From: Acidobacteriota bacterium
GTDB taxonomy: Bacteria > Acidobacteriota > Terriglobia > Terriglobales > SCQP01
Assembly (NCBI GenBank): GCA_027314025.1
Contig: DAHVCP010000075.1
Location: 55,660 to 119,659 of the forward strand
DNA length: 64,000 nucleotides
Direction: 5' to 3'
Shown here piece by piece: positions 24,336 to 34,330 of this stretch. Each line of letters opens with the position of its first letter. The stretch's first letter is position 1. Under the pieces are notes generated by a model. That model ran no database searches and was not told where the DNA came from. It was given only the letters and a program-made list of their open reading frames with translations. The position numbers and the translations under genes were made by a program.

Positions 24336-26507
24336 CTACCGCGCCAACCCTAGCAAAGCGGATTGCAGTTCGCGGCTCTGCTGGCCGGGCGCGGTTTGGT
24401 TAAGCGTGGCGACTATCTTCTGCTGCCGCCGCGCGGCGGCGATGCGGCCTTGGCGCAGATAGATGCGGCTCAGCGCCTGGTGCGGCGCCGTCCAATCGGG
24501 CTCCGCGCGCGCCGCCCGCTGGTAGTCTTGCTCGCCGGCCGCCGTTTGCCCTCGCGCCTCCGCCAAACGTCCGGCCAGCATCCAAGCGGGCGCATACTCG
24601 GGCGCCAGCCGCGCCGCCCGGCGGGCGTGGCGCAAGGCCAGCGCCGCGCGGCCTTCTTGTTCTTCCAACCGCGCGCGGTAATACCAGGCCTCCGCTAGCG
24701 TCGGCCCGGCCGCGCCCGCCCGCGAGCGCGTCAATGCAGCGAGCAACGGCGCGGCCAACTTCCCTTGGTCGGTGGTCAAATACGAAATTGCCAGCAGCAG
24801 TTGCGCCTGCCGTCGCAGGCCGGGGGTTCCGGGGTGGGCGATCACCCGCCGCAGCTGCGCCTGCGCCTCGGTCCGGCGGCCGGAAAGTTGCAGCAAAATC
24901 GCCCGTGTCAGCGCCAGCCGCGCCAAGGGTCCACACTGTTGCCGGCCCACCGCCAGCACCTTGAGCGCGTCCTGCCATTGCCCCAATCCGCCCAAGAAAA
25001 CCGCGTCTTCGCGGTACCACTCGACCGCCTTGGGCTGCATGGCCAGCGCCACGCGAAAGGCCGCCTGCGCCGCAGCGGGCTGGCCCAGGGCGGCATACGC
25101 CAGCGCCGCCGTCTCTTCCGCCGCGCCTTGCGGCTGCGCGGCTACCGGCACCGCGTCGGCAATCCGCCGCGCCGCGCGGTAGTGATGCGACTGCAACTCC
25201 AGCTGGGCCAGGCCCACGGCCGCGGCTGCGCTTGCCGCCGCCTCCGGCCGGCGCATCGCGGCGCGATAGAAGCGCCGCGCCAGGGGCGGCTCGCCGACCT
25301 GGGCCAGCCACGCCGCCGTACGCAGCGCGTCGGCATAACTCGGTCCGGCCGCCAGCGCCTGCTGCAAATCCCGCCGCGCCTGGGCCCGCTGCCGCGCCGC
25401 CCATTCCGCCTGCGCCAGCCGGCAGAGCACCCGCGGGTCGCCGGGATCGCGGCGGTTCAGCCGCCGCAGCAGGGCCAGATAGTCCCGCCGCCGCTGGGCC
25501 GGCGTGCGGCCCACCTCCGCCCGCGCCCAGGCCAGCAAGGTCGGCGCATGCGCGTCCCGTTGCGGCGCCGTCCGCCGGGCGGAGCGCAGGCGCCGGAAAC
25601 GCCGTTCCGCCGCCAGCGCCGCCGCCGTGTCATGCAAGCGCAATTGCGTTTGGGCAAGCTGGTAGGCAACCGAGGCCGAGCGCGGCGCCAGAGCTTGCGC
25701 CCGCAGCAACAGCGGCAGCGCCAGCTCCGCATGCCCGCGCCGCCGCTCCCAATCCGCGAGTTCCGCCAGCGCCTTCGGATCGTTGGGGTTGGCCGCCAGC
25801 GCGGAGCGCAGCGAGGCCCGTGCCGCGGCCCAATGGGCGCTGTGCAATTCCCATTTGGCGCGCATTGTCCAGGCCGCCCCGAAGCGCGGCGCCAGCCGCA
25901 GCGAGCGCGCCAGCGCGGCACGCGCGCCGGCCAGATCGCCGTTGCCCTGGAGCATCAAGGCGTACAGATATTGCCCGACGGCATCGTTGGGTTGGGCGGC
26001 CAAGTAGCGTCGCATCGCCGCCAGCGCACGCCGCTCCTGGTGGGACATCTGCGCCGCGATCGCCAACTCCCGCCAGGCGCTCAGGTCCTGTGGCGCCAGG
26101 TGCAGGTATCGCCGCCATTGCCGGGTAGCATCGGCCCAAAAGCCCTGCTGTCCCGCCAGCACCGCCAGCGCCGCGCGCGGCTGCCGCTGCCGCGGGGCGA
26201 GGCGGGCGGCGGCCATCAGCCGCAGCGCCGCCTGCACCGGCTGCTGCCGCCGCGCCGCCAGCCGGCCCAGGTAATACTCCGGCAGCCACCAATGTGGATA
26301 GCGCCGGTGCAGCGCCTGGAAGGCCGCCGCCGCCCCGGGGCGCTGGGCGGCGAAAAGCCGCACCGCGGGGCGGGCGTCGGCCGCGCGCCGCGCTCCGCCG
26401 CCGCGCGATCCGGGTGCTTGCAGCCCAAAAAGCGGCGGAGCGGACCATGGAAGCAGCGCCGCAAATACTATTGCGATCACCCATCCGCCGGTGCTTTGGC
26501 GCCGCAA
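24336..26507 (-). CDS. TPR-repeat protein with N-terminal membrane/signal segment
   Basis: 723 aa from TTG 26507. One hydrophobic segment (VIAIVFAALLPWSAPPLFGL, about 11-30) is followed by a long run of tetratricopeptide-like helical pairs rich in Ala, Arg and Leu (for example AVGQYLYALMLQGNGDLAGA and NDPKALAELADWERRRGHAE). This suggests a periplasmic or membrane-tethered scaffold. It has no catalytic motif. GGGAGG at 26514-26520 lies 6 nt before TTG 26507; an ATG at 26552 or the GTG at 26597 would give longer N-termini, overlapping the promoter of the divergent TonB receptor 2. It converges on icd with 36 bp between them. Confidence 0.8.
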   Translation of the reverse strand: MRRQSTGGWVIAIVFAALLPWSAPPLFGLQAPGSRGGGARRAADARPAVRLFAAQRPGAAAAFQALHRRYPHWWLPEYYLGRLAARRQQPVQAALRLMAAARLAPRQRQPRAALAVLAGQQGFWADATRQWRRYLHLAPQDLSAWRELAIAAQMSHQERRALAAMRRYLAAQPNDAVGQYLYALMLQGNGDLAGARAALARSLRLAPRFGAAWTMRAKWELHSAHWAAARASLRSALAANPNDPKALAELADWERRRGHAELALPLLLRAQALAPRSASVAYQLAQTQLRLHDTAAALAAERRFRRLRSARRTAPQRDAHAPTLLAWARAEVGRTPAQRRRDYLALLRRLNRRDPGDPRVLCRLAQAEWAARQRAQARRDLQQALAAGPSYADALRTAAWLAQVGEPPLARRFYRAAMRRPEAAASAAAAVGLAQLELQSHHYRAARRIADAVPVAAQPQGAAEETAALAYAALGQPAAAQAAFRVALAMQPKAVEWYREDAVFLGGLGQWQDALKVLAVGRQQCGPLARLALTRAILLQLSGRRTEAQAQLRRVIAHPGTPGLRRQAQLLLAISYLTTDQGKLAAPLLAALTRSRAGAAGPTLAEAWYYRARLEEQEGRAALALRHARRAARLAPEYAPAWMLAGRLAEARGQTAAGEQDYQRAARAEPDWTAPHQALSRIYLRQGRIAAARRQQKIVATLNQTAPGQQSRELQSALLGLAR

Positions 26508-26551
26508 AATACGCCTCCCTTCCGATTTCCAATAATCATATATTAAATGCA

Positions 26552-26579
26552 TTGACGGGTGGGTGATTGATATGACAAT
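26552..26579 (+). promoter_or_regulatory. Sigma-70-like promoter candidate of TonB receptor 2
   Basis: TTGACG (26552-26557), a 16-bp spacer and GACAAT (26574-26579) lie in an AT-rich stretch 38 bp before the GTG start. The divergent TPR gene begins in the same stretch. Confidence 0.45.
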
Positions 26580-26616
26580 GTAGCAGCGACTCATCACTTT
26601 CGATTAGGAGCTGCCC

Positions 26617-29600
26617 GTGCCGCGGACTCACCTCGCTCGCCGTATGTCCCGCCTCTGCGCGATTATCGCCCTTCCCGCGCTGTTCGCCGCCCTGGCGTTC
26701 GCCCAAGGCGGCCTGGGCGCGGTCAGCGGCCTGGTCACCGACACCTCCGGCGCGCCCGTGCCCGCGGCCAGCGTCACGCTGACCAATCCCGCCACCGGCC
26801 AGGTTCTGCATTCGCAAACCAGCTCCGCCGGCCTGTATGCGTTCCAGGCCCTGAATCCGGGCACCTACGTCGTCCGGGTCGCCCACAAGGGCTTCACTAC
26901 GGTGCAGCAAGCGGCCGTGACCGTGACCGTGGATCACAGCACGGCGGTGAACCTCACGCTGCATCCCGGCGCGGTGCATCAGGTGGTCGAGGTTAGCGCC
27001 GCTCCCGGCTTGGCCGCGACCGCCAACACCACCGTCGGCCAGCTGATCGGCGCCGCCATCCTGAACCGCGTGCCCCTGGTCACGCGGGACGTGTATCAGC
27101 TGGCGCAGCTCACTCCCGGCATCACCCCGGTGGACGGCGTTTCCAACAACACCGACTTCAACGCCCGCCCCGGCGCCGAAGTTTCCGGCTACACCATCAA
27201 CGGCGCCCTGCAGGGTTCGCTCTATTACTCGCTGGACGGCAGCCCGATCGGCATCGGCGAAAACAACCTGGGCGCGCTGATTCCCGCCTTCCAGCCGCCG
27301 CTGGACGCCATCCAGGAGTACCGCGTCGAGACCAACAACGTCTCCGCCACCCAGCAGGCTTCCGGCGCCGGCCTGATCAGCTTGGTCACCAAGAGCGGCA
27401 CCAACCGCTTCCACGGCGATCTGTTCGTCTACGGACGTCCCAACGCCCTGGCGGCCAACGACGCCTTCGCCAAGGCCGCGCAGATCGAAGCCGGCCAGCC
27501 CAACAAGCCGCTGAACTACCATCGCTATCAGGAAGGCGGCTCGATCGGCGGGCCGATCCTGCACAACAAGCTGTTCTTCTTCGCCGATTACGAGGCCACG
27601 CAGCAGGACACGCTCCAGACCGGCACCTATACCGTGCCCACCCTGGCCGAGCGCGCGGGCAACTTCTCCGCCGATCCCTTCACCATCTACAATCCCCTGG
27701 TTCCCGACCTGGCCAACGGCAACCGCCAGCCCTTCGCCGGCAACATCATTCCGCAGAAGGACATCAACCCCATCGCCAAGGCCTACACCCAATATTTCCC
27801 GCTGCCCAACCAGGCCGGCACCGGTCCCTACCACGTCAACAATTTCTACGCGACCGGCCTGGACCCGGATTACGAGCAGAAGTTCGACGTCCGCATTGAC
27901 GCCAACGTCAGCGACAGCCAGCACATCTTCGGCCGCTTCTCCTTCGGCCGCCTGCGCTTCGGCAACGCCGACCTCTACGGGCAGAGCAACATCTTCGACC
28001 CCAACTATTACCAGAACATCACCAACGACCGGAACATCGAGCTGGCCGACGACCTGATCCTCAGCCCCAACACCATCCTCCAGCTGCGCTACTCCTTCAC
28101 CCGCCACTTCGAAAACCAGACCGGCGATCCCCGGCAGCAGGGCTTCAACATGACCTCACTGGGCTTTCCCGCGTCGTTGGCCTCGCAGCAGGTCTACCAA
28201 GACATCCCGATCATTTATTTCAGCGGCGTCACCGCCAACCTCGGCTCGGAGCCCTGGACGACCTTCCATTTCGCCAGCATGAACCACGATTTCATCGCCG
28301 CGCTGGACACCATTCACGGGCGGCATGACATCAAGATGGGCTTCGAGTTCGAGGAGCGGCTGATGAACGACGGCCAGCCGATCGCCCCCAGCGGCTGGTA
28401 TCTGTTCGACAACACGGCGACCAGCTCGACCACGTGGGCCGGCGACGGCAGCGACTTCGCCTCCTTCCTGCTGGGCATGGGCTCGGCGCCGGGCAATGAG
28501 TGGCAGAACGGCTTCACGAAGGACATCTTCGCCGCCGAGGCCAATCCGTACTACGGCGCCTACATCCAAGACAACTACCACGTCGCCACCAACTTCACCT
28601 TGGACCTGGGGCTGCGCTGGGACATTTTTGGCGGCCGCACCGAGCGCTACAACCGCTTGGAATGGTTCAACCCCAGCGCGAAGTACACCGTCAACGGCGT
28701 GGCCATGACCGGCGGCGAGCAGTTCGTCACCAATGGCAGTTCGCCGTTCACCACCAACATGCTGGATTTGGCGCCGCGGATCGGCTTCTCCTGGCAGGCC
28801 ATGCACAACCTGGTATGGCACGGCGGTTTCGGCATCTTCTACGGCCCCAGCACGCACATGGTCTCCAATCCCTCGCTCAATAGCGACGGCTTCTACCCGA
28901 CGACCTTCTGGCACGCCACCACGCTCAACGCCGACGGCAATTCGGTGATGTTGAACTCGCTGAGCAATCCGTTCCCCAACGGCATCAATCCAGGCAGCGG
29001 CAGCTCGCTGGGACCGGCGACCAACTTGGGCAATGTGCTGACCACGGCGTACCGCTCGCAGCCGGAGCCGACCACCTACGATTTCAACTTCGGCTTCCAA
29101 TACGAGTTGCCGCATGGCGCGGTGTTCTCCGCGGCGTGGGTCGGCAGCCGCGGGCTGCACCTGCCCTTCGGCGGCGCGGACATCAATCAGCTTTCGCTCC
29201 AGACGATCGCGCAATACAAATCCGCCTTGGGGAATCAAGTGCCGAATCCTTACCTCAACGCGGTCACCGATTCCACCTCGCCGATCTACGGCGCGGCCAC
29301 CATCAACCAAGCGGAGGCGCTGCAGCTGTACCCGCAGTTCACCAACGGCAGCGTGGGCGGCGGCGGGGTCACCATCAGCGGCGCGCCGCTGGGCGATTCG
29401 ATTTACCACTCGCTCCAGGTCAAGCTGCAAAAGCGCCTGACTTCGCACTTCACCACCTTGTTCGGCTACACCTGGGGCAAGCTGCTGACCGACGACTTCA
29501 CCTCGCCGCTCAGCTTCATCGGCACCAATTTGGGCGCCCACCAGGACATCAAGAACCTGGGTCTGGACCGCTCGCTGAGCACGCAGGACGTGAGCAATTG

Positions 29601-30153
29601 GCTGTCGTGGCAGAGTTCCTACGATCTGCCCATCGGCGCCGGGCGATTCATCAATCTTTCTCCTGGCTGGGCCAACACCTTGGCCGGCGGGTGGACCTTG
29701 AATACCGTGCTCAGCCTGAGCACGGGCATCCCCGTGGCCTCGCCCGGCGGGACGGGCGACCCGTACTTCGGGCAGCGGCCGAACCTGGCCTGCGACCCCG
29801 CCTCCGGCGCGCCGCAAACCGCGGCGATGTGGTTCAACTGGACCTGCTTCCGGCAGCCGACCAGCCAATTCCTGCCCGGCACGGCGCCATCGGTTCTGCC
29901 GCATGTGCGCACCGACGGCACCAGCAACCTGGATGCTTCGCTGCTGAAGAACTTTCCGCTGGGCGAGGGCTACAACCTGCAATTCCAGCTGGCCGCATAT
30001 AACGTGACGAACTCGGTGCAGCTTGGTTATCCCAACGTGTTCTGGAATCAGAGCGCCGCCAGCAATCCCGCGGTGATGGCGGGCTTCGGGCAGATCACCT
30101 CGGCCGCCAATACACCGCGGCAGTTGCAGTTCGGCTTGCGCCTGACCTTCTGA
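26617..30153 (+). CDS. TonB-dependent receptor 2, Oar-like
   Basis: 1178 aa. Signal peptide (LCAIIALPALFAALAFAQGG), a carboxypeptidase-regulatory-like domain (about 34-115; GAVSGLVTDTSGAPVPAASV), a plug with EVSGYTINGALQGSLYYSLD and LISLVTKSGTNRFHGDLFVY, then the barrel ending in LQFGLRLTF. It has the same architecture as receptor 1 but is clearly divergent, so it is not a recent duplicate. The GTG start is fixed by AGGAG at 26606-26610. A strong terminator follows at 30189-30223, so this is a single-gene transcript. The ligand is unknown. Confidence 0.92.
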   Translation: MPRTHLARRMSRLCAIIALPALFAALAFAQGGLGAVSGLVTDTSGAPVPAASVTLTNPATGQVLHSQTSSAGLYAFQALNPGTYVVRVAHKGFTTVQQAAVTVTVDHSTAVNLTLHPGAVHQVVEVSAAPGLAATANTTVGQLIGAAILNRVPLVTRDVYQLAQLTPGITPVDGVSNNTDFNARPGAEVSGYTINGALQGSLYYSLDGSPIGIGENNLGALIPAFQPPLDAIQEYRVETNNVSATQQASGAGLISLVTKSGTNRFHGDLFVYGRPNALAANDAFAKAAQIEAGQPNKPLNYHRYQEGGSIGGPILHNKLFFFADYEATQQDTLQTGTYTVPTLAERAGNFSADPFTIYNPLVPDLANGNRQPFAGNIIPQKDINPIAKAYTQYFPLPNQAGTGPYHVNNFYATGLDPDYEQKFDVRIDANVSDSQHIFGRFSFGRLRFGNADLYGQSNIFDPNYYQNITNDRNIELADDLILSPNTILQLRYSFTRHFENQTGDPRQQGFNMTSLGFPASLASQQVYQDIPIIYFSGVTANLGSEPWTTFHFASMNHDFIAALDTIHGRHDIKMGFEFEERLMNDGQPIAPSGWYLFDNTATSSTTWAGDGSDFASFLLGMGSAPGNEWQNGFTKDIFAAEANPYYGAYIQDNYHVATNFTLDLGLRWDIFGGRTERYNRLEWFNPSAKYTVNGVAMTGGEQFVTNGSSPFTTNMLDLAPRIGFSWQAMHNLVWHGGFGIFYGPSTHMVSNPSLNSDGFYPTTFWHATTLNADGNSVMLNSLSNPFPNGINPGSGSSLGPATNLGNVLTTAYRSQPEPTTYDFNFGFQYELPHGAVFSAAWVGSRGLHLPFGGADINQLSLQTIAQYKSALGNQVPNPYLNAVTDSTSPIYGAATINQAEALQLYPQFTNGSVGGGGVTISGAPLGDSIYHSLQVKLQKRLTSHFTTLFGYTWGKLLTDDFTSPLSFIGTNLGAHQDIKNLGLDRSLSTQDVSNWLSWQSSYDLPIGAGRFINLSPGWANTLAGGWTLNTVLSLSTGIPVASPGGTGDPYFGQRPNLACDPASGAPQTAAMWFNWTCFRQPTSQFLPGTAPSVLPHVRTDGTSNLDASLLKNFPLGEGYNLQFQLAAYNVTNSVQLGYPNVFWNQSAASNPAVMAGFGQITSAANTPRQLQFGLRLTF

Positions 30154-30188
30154 TCCCAAGTTTTCGGCCAGCCACGAGCAGCCATCTT

Positions 30189-30223
30189 CGGGTGAGCCCC
30201 TTGGGCTCACCCGATTTTCTTTT
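30189..30223 (+). terminator. Rho-independent terminator of TonB receptor 2
   Basis: Perfect 11-bp stem CGGGTGAGCCC / GGGCTCACCCG with a 3-nt loop (30189-30213), followed by ATTTTCTTTT. It is the clearest intrinsic terminator in the window. Confidence 0.92.
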
Positions 30224-30323
30224 AAGCTCCGCTACTCACCTTCCGGCCCCCAGCCTAGGTACACCCCCGGCTTGCGCGGTTGCATCCACGCCCTACAGCA
30301 TGGATCGAGGGGGGGAGCTTGCA

Positions 30324-30980
30324 ATGATGAAGCGAATCATAGGAGCTGTTTGCGCGCTGATGCTGTTCTCCAGCGTTGGACTCTTGGCCCAGAATGCAGA
30401 TCCCGTCCAGCATTCTGAATTGTCGGTGCAAGTGATGGGCGTGTTTACCCAGAACACGAATGTGCGGAATTTGGCTTCCAATCCCGGCAATATCCGGAAC
30501 CATATTGTCACCAACTCCGCCGGGGTGCTGGTCGGCTACCGGTATCACATCAATAGCTGGGAAGCGCTGGAAGGCGAATGGGGCTACACGCAAAATGGAC
30601 AGCGCTATTACACCGGATCCGTTCCCTACGGCTCCGGTCCGGCGACCTATACGCTGAACAGCCGCATGAATGATCTCGACGGCAATGAAGTCATCACCAC
30701 TCCGCGGCTGTTGGGCTTTTTCCAGCCGTTTATTCTTGCCGGCGGCGGCGTGGTCATGTTCAGCCCCAGCGACGCCAATTTCCCCGGCGCCATGCGGCAA
30801 ACCGAAGGCATGTGGGACTACGGCGCCGGCTTCGACTTCAACATTGACCATCTCGGCGCCCGCTTCGAGTATCGGGAGCTGAACTTCAAAACGCCGGACT
30901 TCGGCCTGCCCAATCTGCTGGCCACGCATCGCACGACCCACACCGCCAGCCCATCGGTGGGCTTGGTTTTCACGTTCTAG
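30324..30980 (+). CDS. Small outer-membrane beta-barrel protein
   Basis: 218 aa. A signal peptide (MMKRIIGAVCALMLFSSVGL, cut after LAQ) is followed by alternating beta strands rich in Gly, Tyr and Asn (VGYRYHINSWEALEGEWGYT, FQPFILAGGGVVMF, GAGFDFNIDHLGARFEYREL). The C-terminal strand SPSVGLVFTF ends in Phe, as expected of BAM substrates. The size fits an 8-strand OmpW/OmpA-barrel-type protein. Function is unknown. The start is supported by the G-rich GGAG at 30315-30318. The gene is less GC-biased than its neighbours and stands alone; the 208 bp after it contain no gene. Confidence 0.8.
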   Translation: MMKRIIGAVCALMLFSSVGLLAQNADPVQHSELSVQVMGVFTQNTNVRNLASNPGNIRNHIVTNSAGVLVGYRYHINSWEALEGEWGYTQNGQRYYTGSVPYGSGPATYTLNSRMNDLDGNEVITTPRLLGFFQPFILAGGGVVMFSPSDANFPGAMRQTEGMWDYGAGFDFNIDHLGARFEYRELNFKTPDFGLPNLLATHRTTHTASPSVGLVFTF

Positions 30981-31188
30981 CCGCCGCGGCGCGGGGATCC
31001 GCCGGGGAGCGCCCCTGCCGGTCGTCGCGCCGCTGCCCCTGCCCTGGCCAGCCGCGGGACGCCTCTGCGCGCCGTGGGCGCACAGGGAGTTGGCGGCCTG
31101 CCCGCGCCTGCTGCGCTCACCGCGCAAAAGGCGGGGCCCCCGCGCGATGGGCGTTGCGGATTCGCAATGGGAGCGGAGGGCTGCCGGC

Positions 31189-34100
31189 TTAGACGCCGAC
31201 CTGCTGTTCGGCTTCGCTGGGGGCGGCCACCAGCGCCGGCCGGCGGGGCGCCTTCTTGCCGCCGCTCATCCACGTCTGGAAGCGGTCCATGTAGACGTAG
31301 ACGACGGGAGTGATGAACAGGGTGAGAAACTGCGAGAACAGCAGGCCGCCCACGACGGCCAAGCCCAGCGGCCGGCGCGACTCCGCTCCCGGACCCCAGC
31401 CGATGGCGATGGGCAGGGTGCCCACCAGCGCGGCGAAGGTGGTCATCATGATCGGCCGGAAGCGGATCAGGGCACCTTGGTAGATCGCCTCCATGGGCGG
31501 CATCTGCTGGCTGCGCTCGGCGTCCAAGGCGAAGTCAATCATCATGATGGCGTTCTTCTTGACGATGCCGACGAGCATGATGATGCCCACGATGGAATAG
31601 ATATTCAGGTCCACGTGGAAGAGCCACAACGTCAGCAAGGCGCCGAAGCCCGCCGCCGGCAGGCCGGACAAGATGGTGAGCGGGTGAATGAAGCTCTCGT
31701 ACAAGATGCCGAGCACGATATAGATGACCAGCACCGCCAGACCGAGCAGGAGGCCCATGCCGGTCATGGACTGCTGGAAGACCTGCGCCGTTCCCTGAAA
31801 GGCGAGGGTGATGTCCGGGGGCAGAATCTTCCGCGCCTGCTGCTGGATGAGCGCCACCGCTTGCCCCAGCGACGCCCCCAGCCGCAGGTTGAAGGAGATG
31901 GTCACCGCGGGAAACTGGCCGATGTGGTTGACCGCCAGCGGGCCGACGGTGGTCTTATAGGTGGTCACGGCGCTGAGTGGGACCAATTGGCCGCTGGAGG
32001 AGGAGATGTAGAGGGATTGCAGCGACCGCGGGCCGGTCTGATATTGCGGCAGCAGCTGCGTGATGACGTAATATTCGTCGTCTGGGGCGTAGATCAGCGA
32101 CACCTCGCGCTGGCCGTAAGCGGTATAGAGCGCGCTCTCGATCTGCTGCGGCGTCACCCCCAGCGTCGCGGCCTTGTTGCGGTCAATGGCGATGTCCACC
32201 TCGGGGTTGCGCAACTGCATGTCGGTGTTGACGCCGACCAGGATGGGGAACTTCTGGAGCTGGCGCATCAAAATGGGGGCGTAATGGTAGATCTCGCTGG
32301 GATTGGTCCCCTCCAGCGCCACCTGGTAAAGGCCGTTGGTCATGTGCCCGCCGATTTGGATCGGCGGCGGATTCTGCAGGTAGACTTTCACGCCGGGGAT
32401 CTGGTCGAGCTTGGGCCGCAGCTGGGCGATGAGCTGGTCGACGCTGAATTTCCGCTGCGAGCGCGGGACTAAATGGTCCCAAATCATGCCGGTGTTGCCG
32501 GCCTGAGCGCCGGCGAAGGACATGGCCGCCAAGGTGCCGGGCACCTTGTCCACGATGGCCATCACTTCCTTTTGGTGCTGCTTCATCGCCTGCCAGGAAA
32601 TGCCCTGCCGCGCCTGGATGGAAATGGCGATCTCGTTGTTGTCCACGCTGGGCAAAAAGCCGGTGGGGATCAGCAGGAACAGCCAGACCGTCGCCGCCAG
32701 CACCGCTCCCGCCGCCAGCATGGTCATCAGGCGGTGCTTGAGGACCAGCTTCAGGCCCCAATCGTAGACGCGGTACATCCACTGGAAACCCGCCTCCAGC
32801 CCGCGGTACATCGCGCCATGGCGCTCCGCTTTCGAATGCGGCTTGAGGAAGCGGCTGCACAGCATGGGGGTCAGGGTCAGGGAGATGAAGCCGCTGACCA
32901 GGATGGCCGCGCCGATGGTGACCGCGAATTCATGCAGCAGGCGGCCCAGCACGCCGCGCATGAACAGGAAAGGGATGAAGATCGCCGCCAGCGACAGCGT
33001 CATGGAGATGATGGTGAAACCGATCTCCTTGGAGCCGGCCAGCGCCGCCTCCAGCGGCTTTTTGCCCATCTCCATGTGGCGGACGATGTTCTCCAGCATG
33101 ACGATGGCGTCGTCCACGACGAAGCCCACCGAGAGCGTCAGCGCCAACAGCGATAAATTGTCGAGGCTGTAGTGGAGCGCGTACATCACCGCGAAGGTGC
33201 CGATGATGGAGAAGGGCAGGGCCAGGCTGGGAATGATGGTCGCCGAGATGTTCTTCAGGAACAGGAAGATCACCAGGATGACCAGGAAGATGGTCAGCAG
33301 CAGGGTGAACTTGACGTCGTTGACCGAATCCCGGATGGGGATGGATTTGTCGTACTCGACATGCAACTGCACCGAGGGCGGGATCGCGCGCTGGAGACTG
33401 GGCAGCAGGGCCCGAATGCGGTCCACGACCTGGATGGTGTTGGCTCCGGGCTGGCGCATGACGAACAGCAGCACCGCCGGCTTGCCGTTCAGCCAGCTTT
33501 CGGTCTTATCGTTCTGGACGCTGTTGATGACCTCGCCCAACTGCCCCAGCCGCACCGGCGCGCCGTTGCGGTAGGCGACGATCAGCGGGCGGTATTTGGC
33601 CGCGTCGTTGAGCTGGCCGTCGGCCTGGACGGTATAGGCGGTTTGCGAGCCCCACAGGGTGCCGGTGGGCAGGTTGACGTTGGCGTCCTGGATGGCGCTT
33701 TGCACCTGGTCAATGCCGATGTCGTGCGCCGCCATCTTCAGCGGGTTCAGCTCCACGCGCACGGCGTACTTCTGCGCCCCGAAGACGTTGACCTCGGCCA
33801 CGCCCTCCACCATGGAGAGGCGCTGCGCCACCAGATCCTCGGCGTAATGGTCCACCACGGAGAGCGGCTGCGTGGTCGAGGACAAGCCGAGGTTCAGGAC
33901 CGAGGTGTCGGCGGGGTTCACCTTGCGGTAGGTGGGCGGCGTGGGCATGCCGGGCGGCATCTGCCCTTGCGCCGCCGCGATGGCCGAGGCTACGTCCTGC
34001 GCCGCGTTGTTGATGTTGCGGCTGAGGGCGAACTGGAGCGTGATGTTGGTGGAGTTCTGGGTGCTGGTCGAGGTCATCTCGTCCAGCCCGGCGATGGTGC

Positions 34101-34314
34101 CGAATTGCTTTTCCAGCGGCGTCGCCACCGTGGAGGCCATGGTCTGCGCGCTGGCGCCGGGCAGGCCGGCCTGCACGCTAATGGTGGGAAAGTCCACGTT
34201 GGGCAGGTCGCTTACTGACAGCGACCGGTAGGCGACGATGCCAAACAGCAGGATCGCCAGCATGATCAGCGTGGTGGCGATCGGGCGGCGGATAAAGAGG
34301 CCGGTAATGTTCAT
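31189..34314 (-). CDS. RND efflux pump inner-membrane permease (HAE-1, MdtB/MdtC-like)
   Basis: 1041 aa, full length for the family. The N-terminus MNITGLFIRRPIATTLIMLA and the segments SVSDLPNVDFPTISVQAGLP, TSTSTQNSTNITLQFAL and VSAIL-like pore region are typical of MdtB/MdtC. The proton-relay helix has the acidic pair in VGFVVDDAIVMLENIV. Twelve membrane helices and two large periplasmic loops are evident. It exports drugs or other amphiphiles using the proton gradient. It lies 16 bp after its adaptor gene. No TolC gene is adjacent, so it probably uses a shared outer-membrane channel. Confidence 0.94.
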   Translation of the reverse strand: MNITGLFIRRPIATTLIMLAILLFGIVAYRSLSVSDLPNVDFPTISVQAGLPGASAQTMASTVATPLEKQFGTIAGLDEMTSTSTQNSTNITLQFALSRNINNAAQDVASAIAAAQGQMPPGMPTPPTYRKVNPADTSVLNLGLSSTTQPLSVVDHYAEDLVAQRLSMVEGVAEVNVFGAQKYAVRVELNPLKMAAHDIGIDQVQSAIQDANVNLPTGTLWGSQTAYTVQADGQLNDAAKYRPLIVAYRNGAPVRLGQLGEVINSVQNDKTESWLNGKPAVLLFVMRQPGANTIQVVDRIRALLPSLQRAIPPSVQLHVEYDKSIPIRDSVNDVKFTLLLTIFLVILVIFLFLKNISATIIPSLALPFSIIGTFAVMYALHYSLDNLSLLALTLSVGFVVDDAIVMLENIVRHMEMGKKPLEAALAGSKEIGFTIISMTLSLAAIFIPFLFMRGVLGRLLHEFAVTIGAAILVSGFISLTLTPMLCSRFLKPHSKAERHGAMYRGLEAGFQWMYRVYDWGLKLVLKHRLMTMLAAGAVLAATVWLFLLIPTGFLPSVDNNEIAISIQARQGISWQAMKQHQKEVMAIVDKVPGTLAAMSFAGAQAGNTGMIWDHLVPRSQRKFSVDQLIAQLRPKLDQIPGVKVYLQNPPPIQIGGHMTNGLYQVALEGTNPSEIYHYAPILMRQLQKFPILVGVNTDMQLRNPEVDIAIDRNKAATLGVTPQQIESALYTAYGQREVSLIYAPDDEYYVITQLLPQYQTGPRSLQSLYISSSSGQLVPLSAVTTYKTTVGPLAVNHIGQFPAVTISFNLRLGASLGQAVALIQQQARKILPPDITLAFQGTAQVFQQSMTGMGLLLGLAVLVIYIVLGILYESFIHPLTILSGLPAAGFGALLTLWLFHVDLNIYSIVGIIMLVGIVKKNAIMMIDFALDAERSQQMPPMEAIYQGALIRFRPIMMTTFAALVGTLPIAIGWGPGAESRRPLGLAVVGGLLFSQFLTLFITPVVYVYMDRFQTWMSGGKKAPRRPALVAAPSEAEQQVGV

Positions 34315-34330
34315 GCCGCCGTTCCCATCT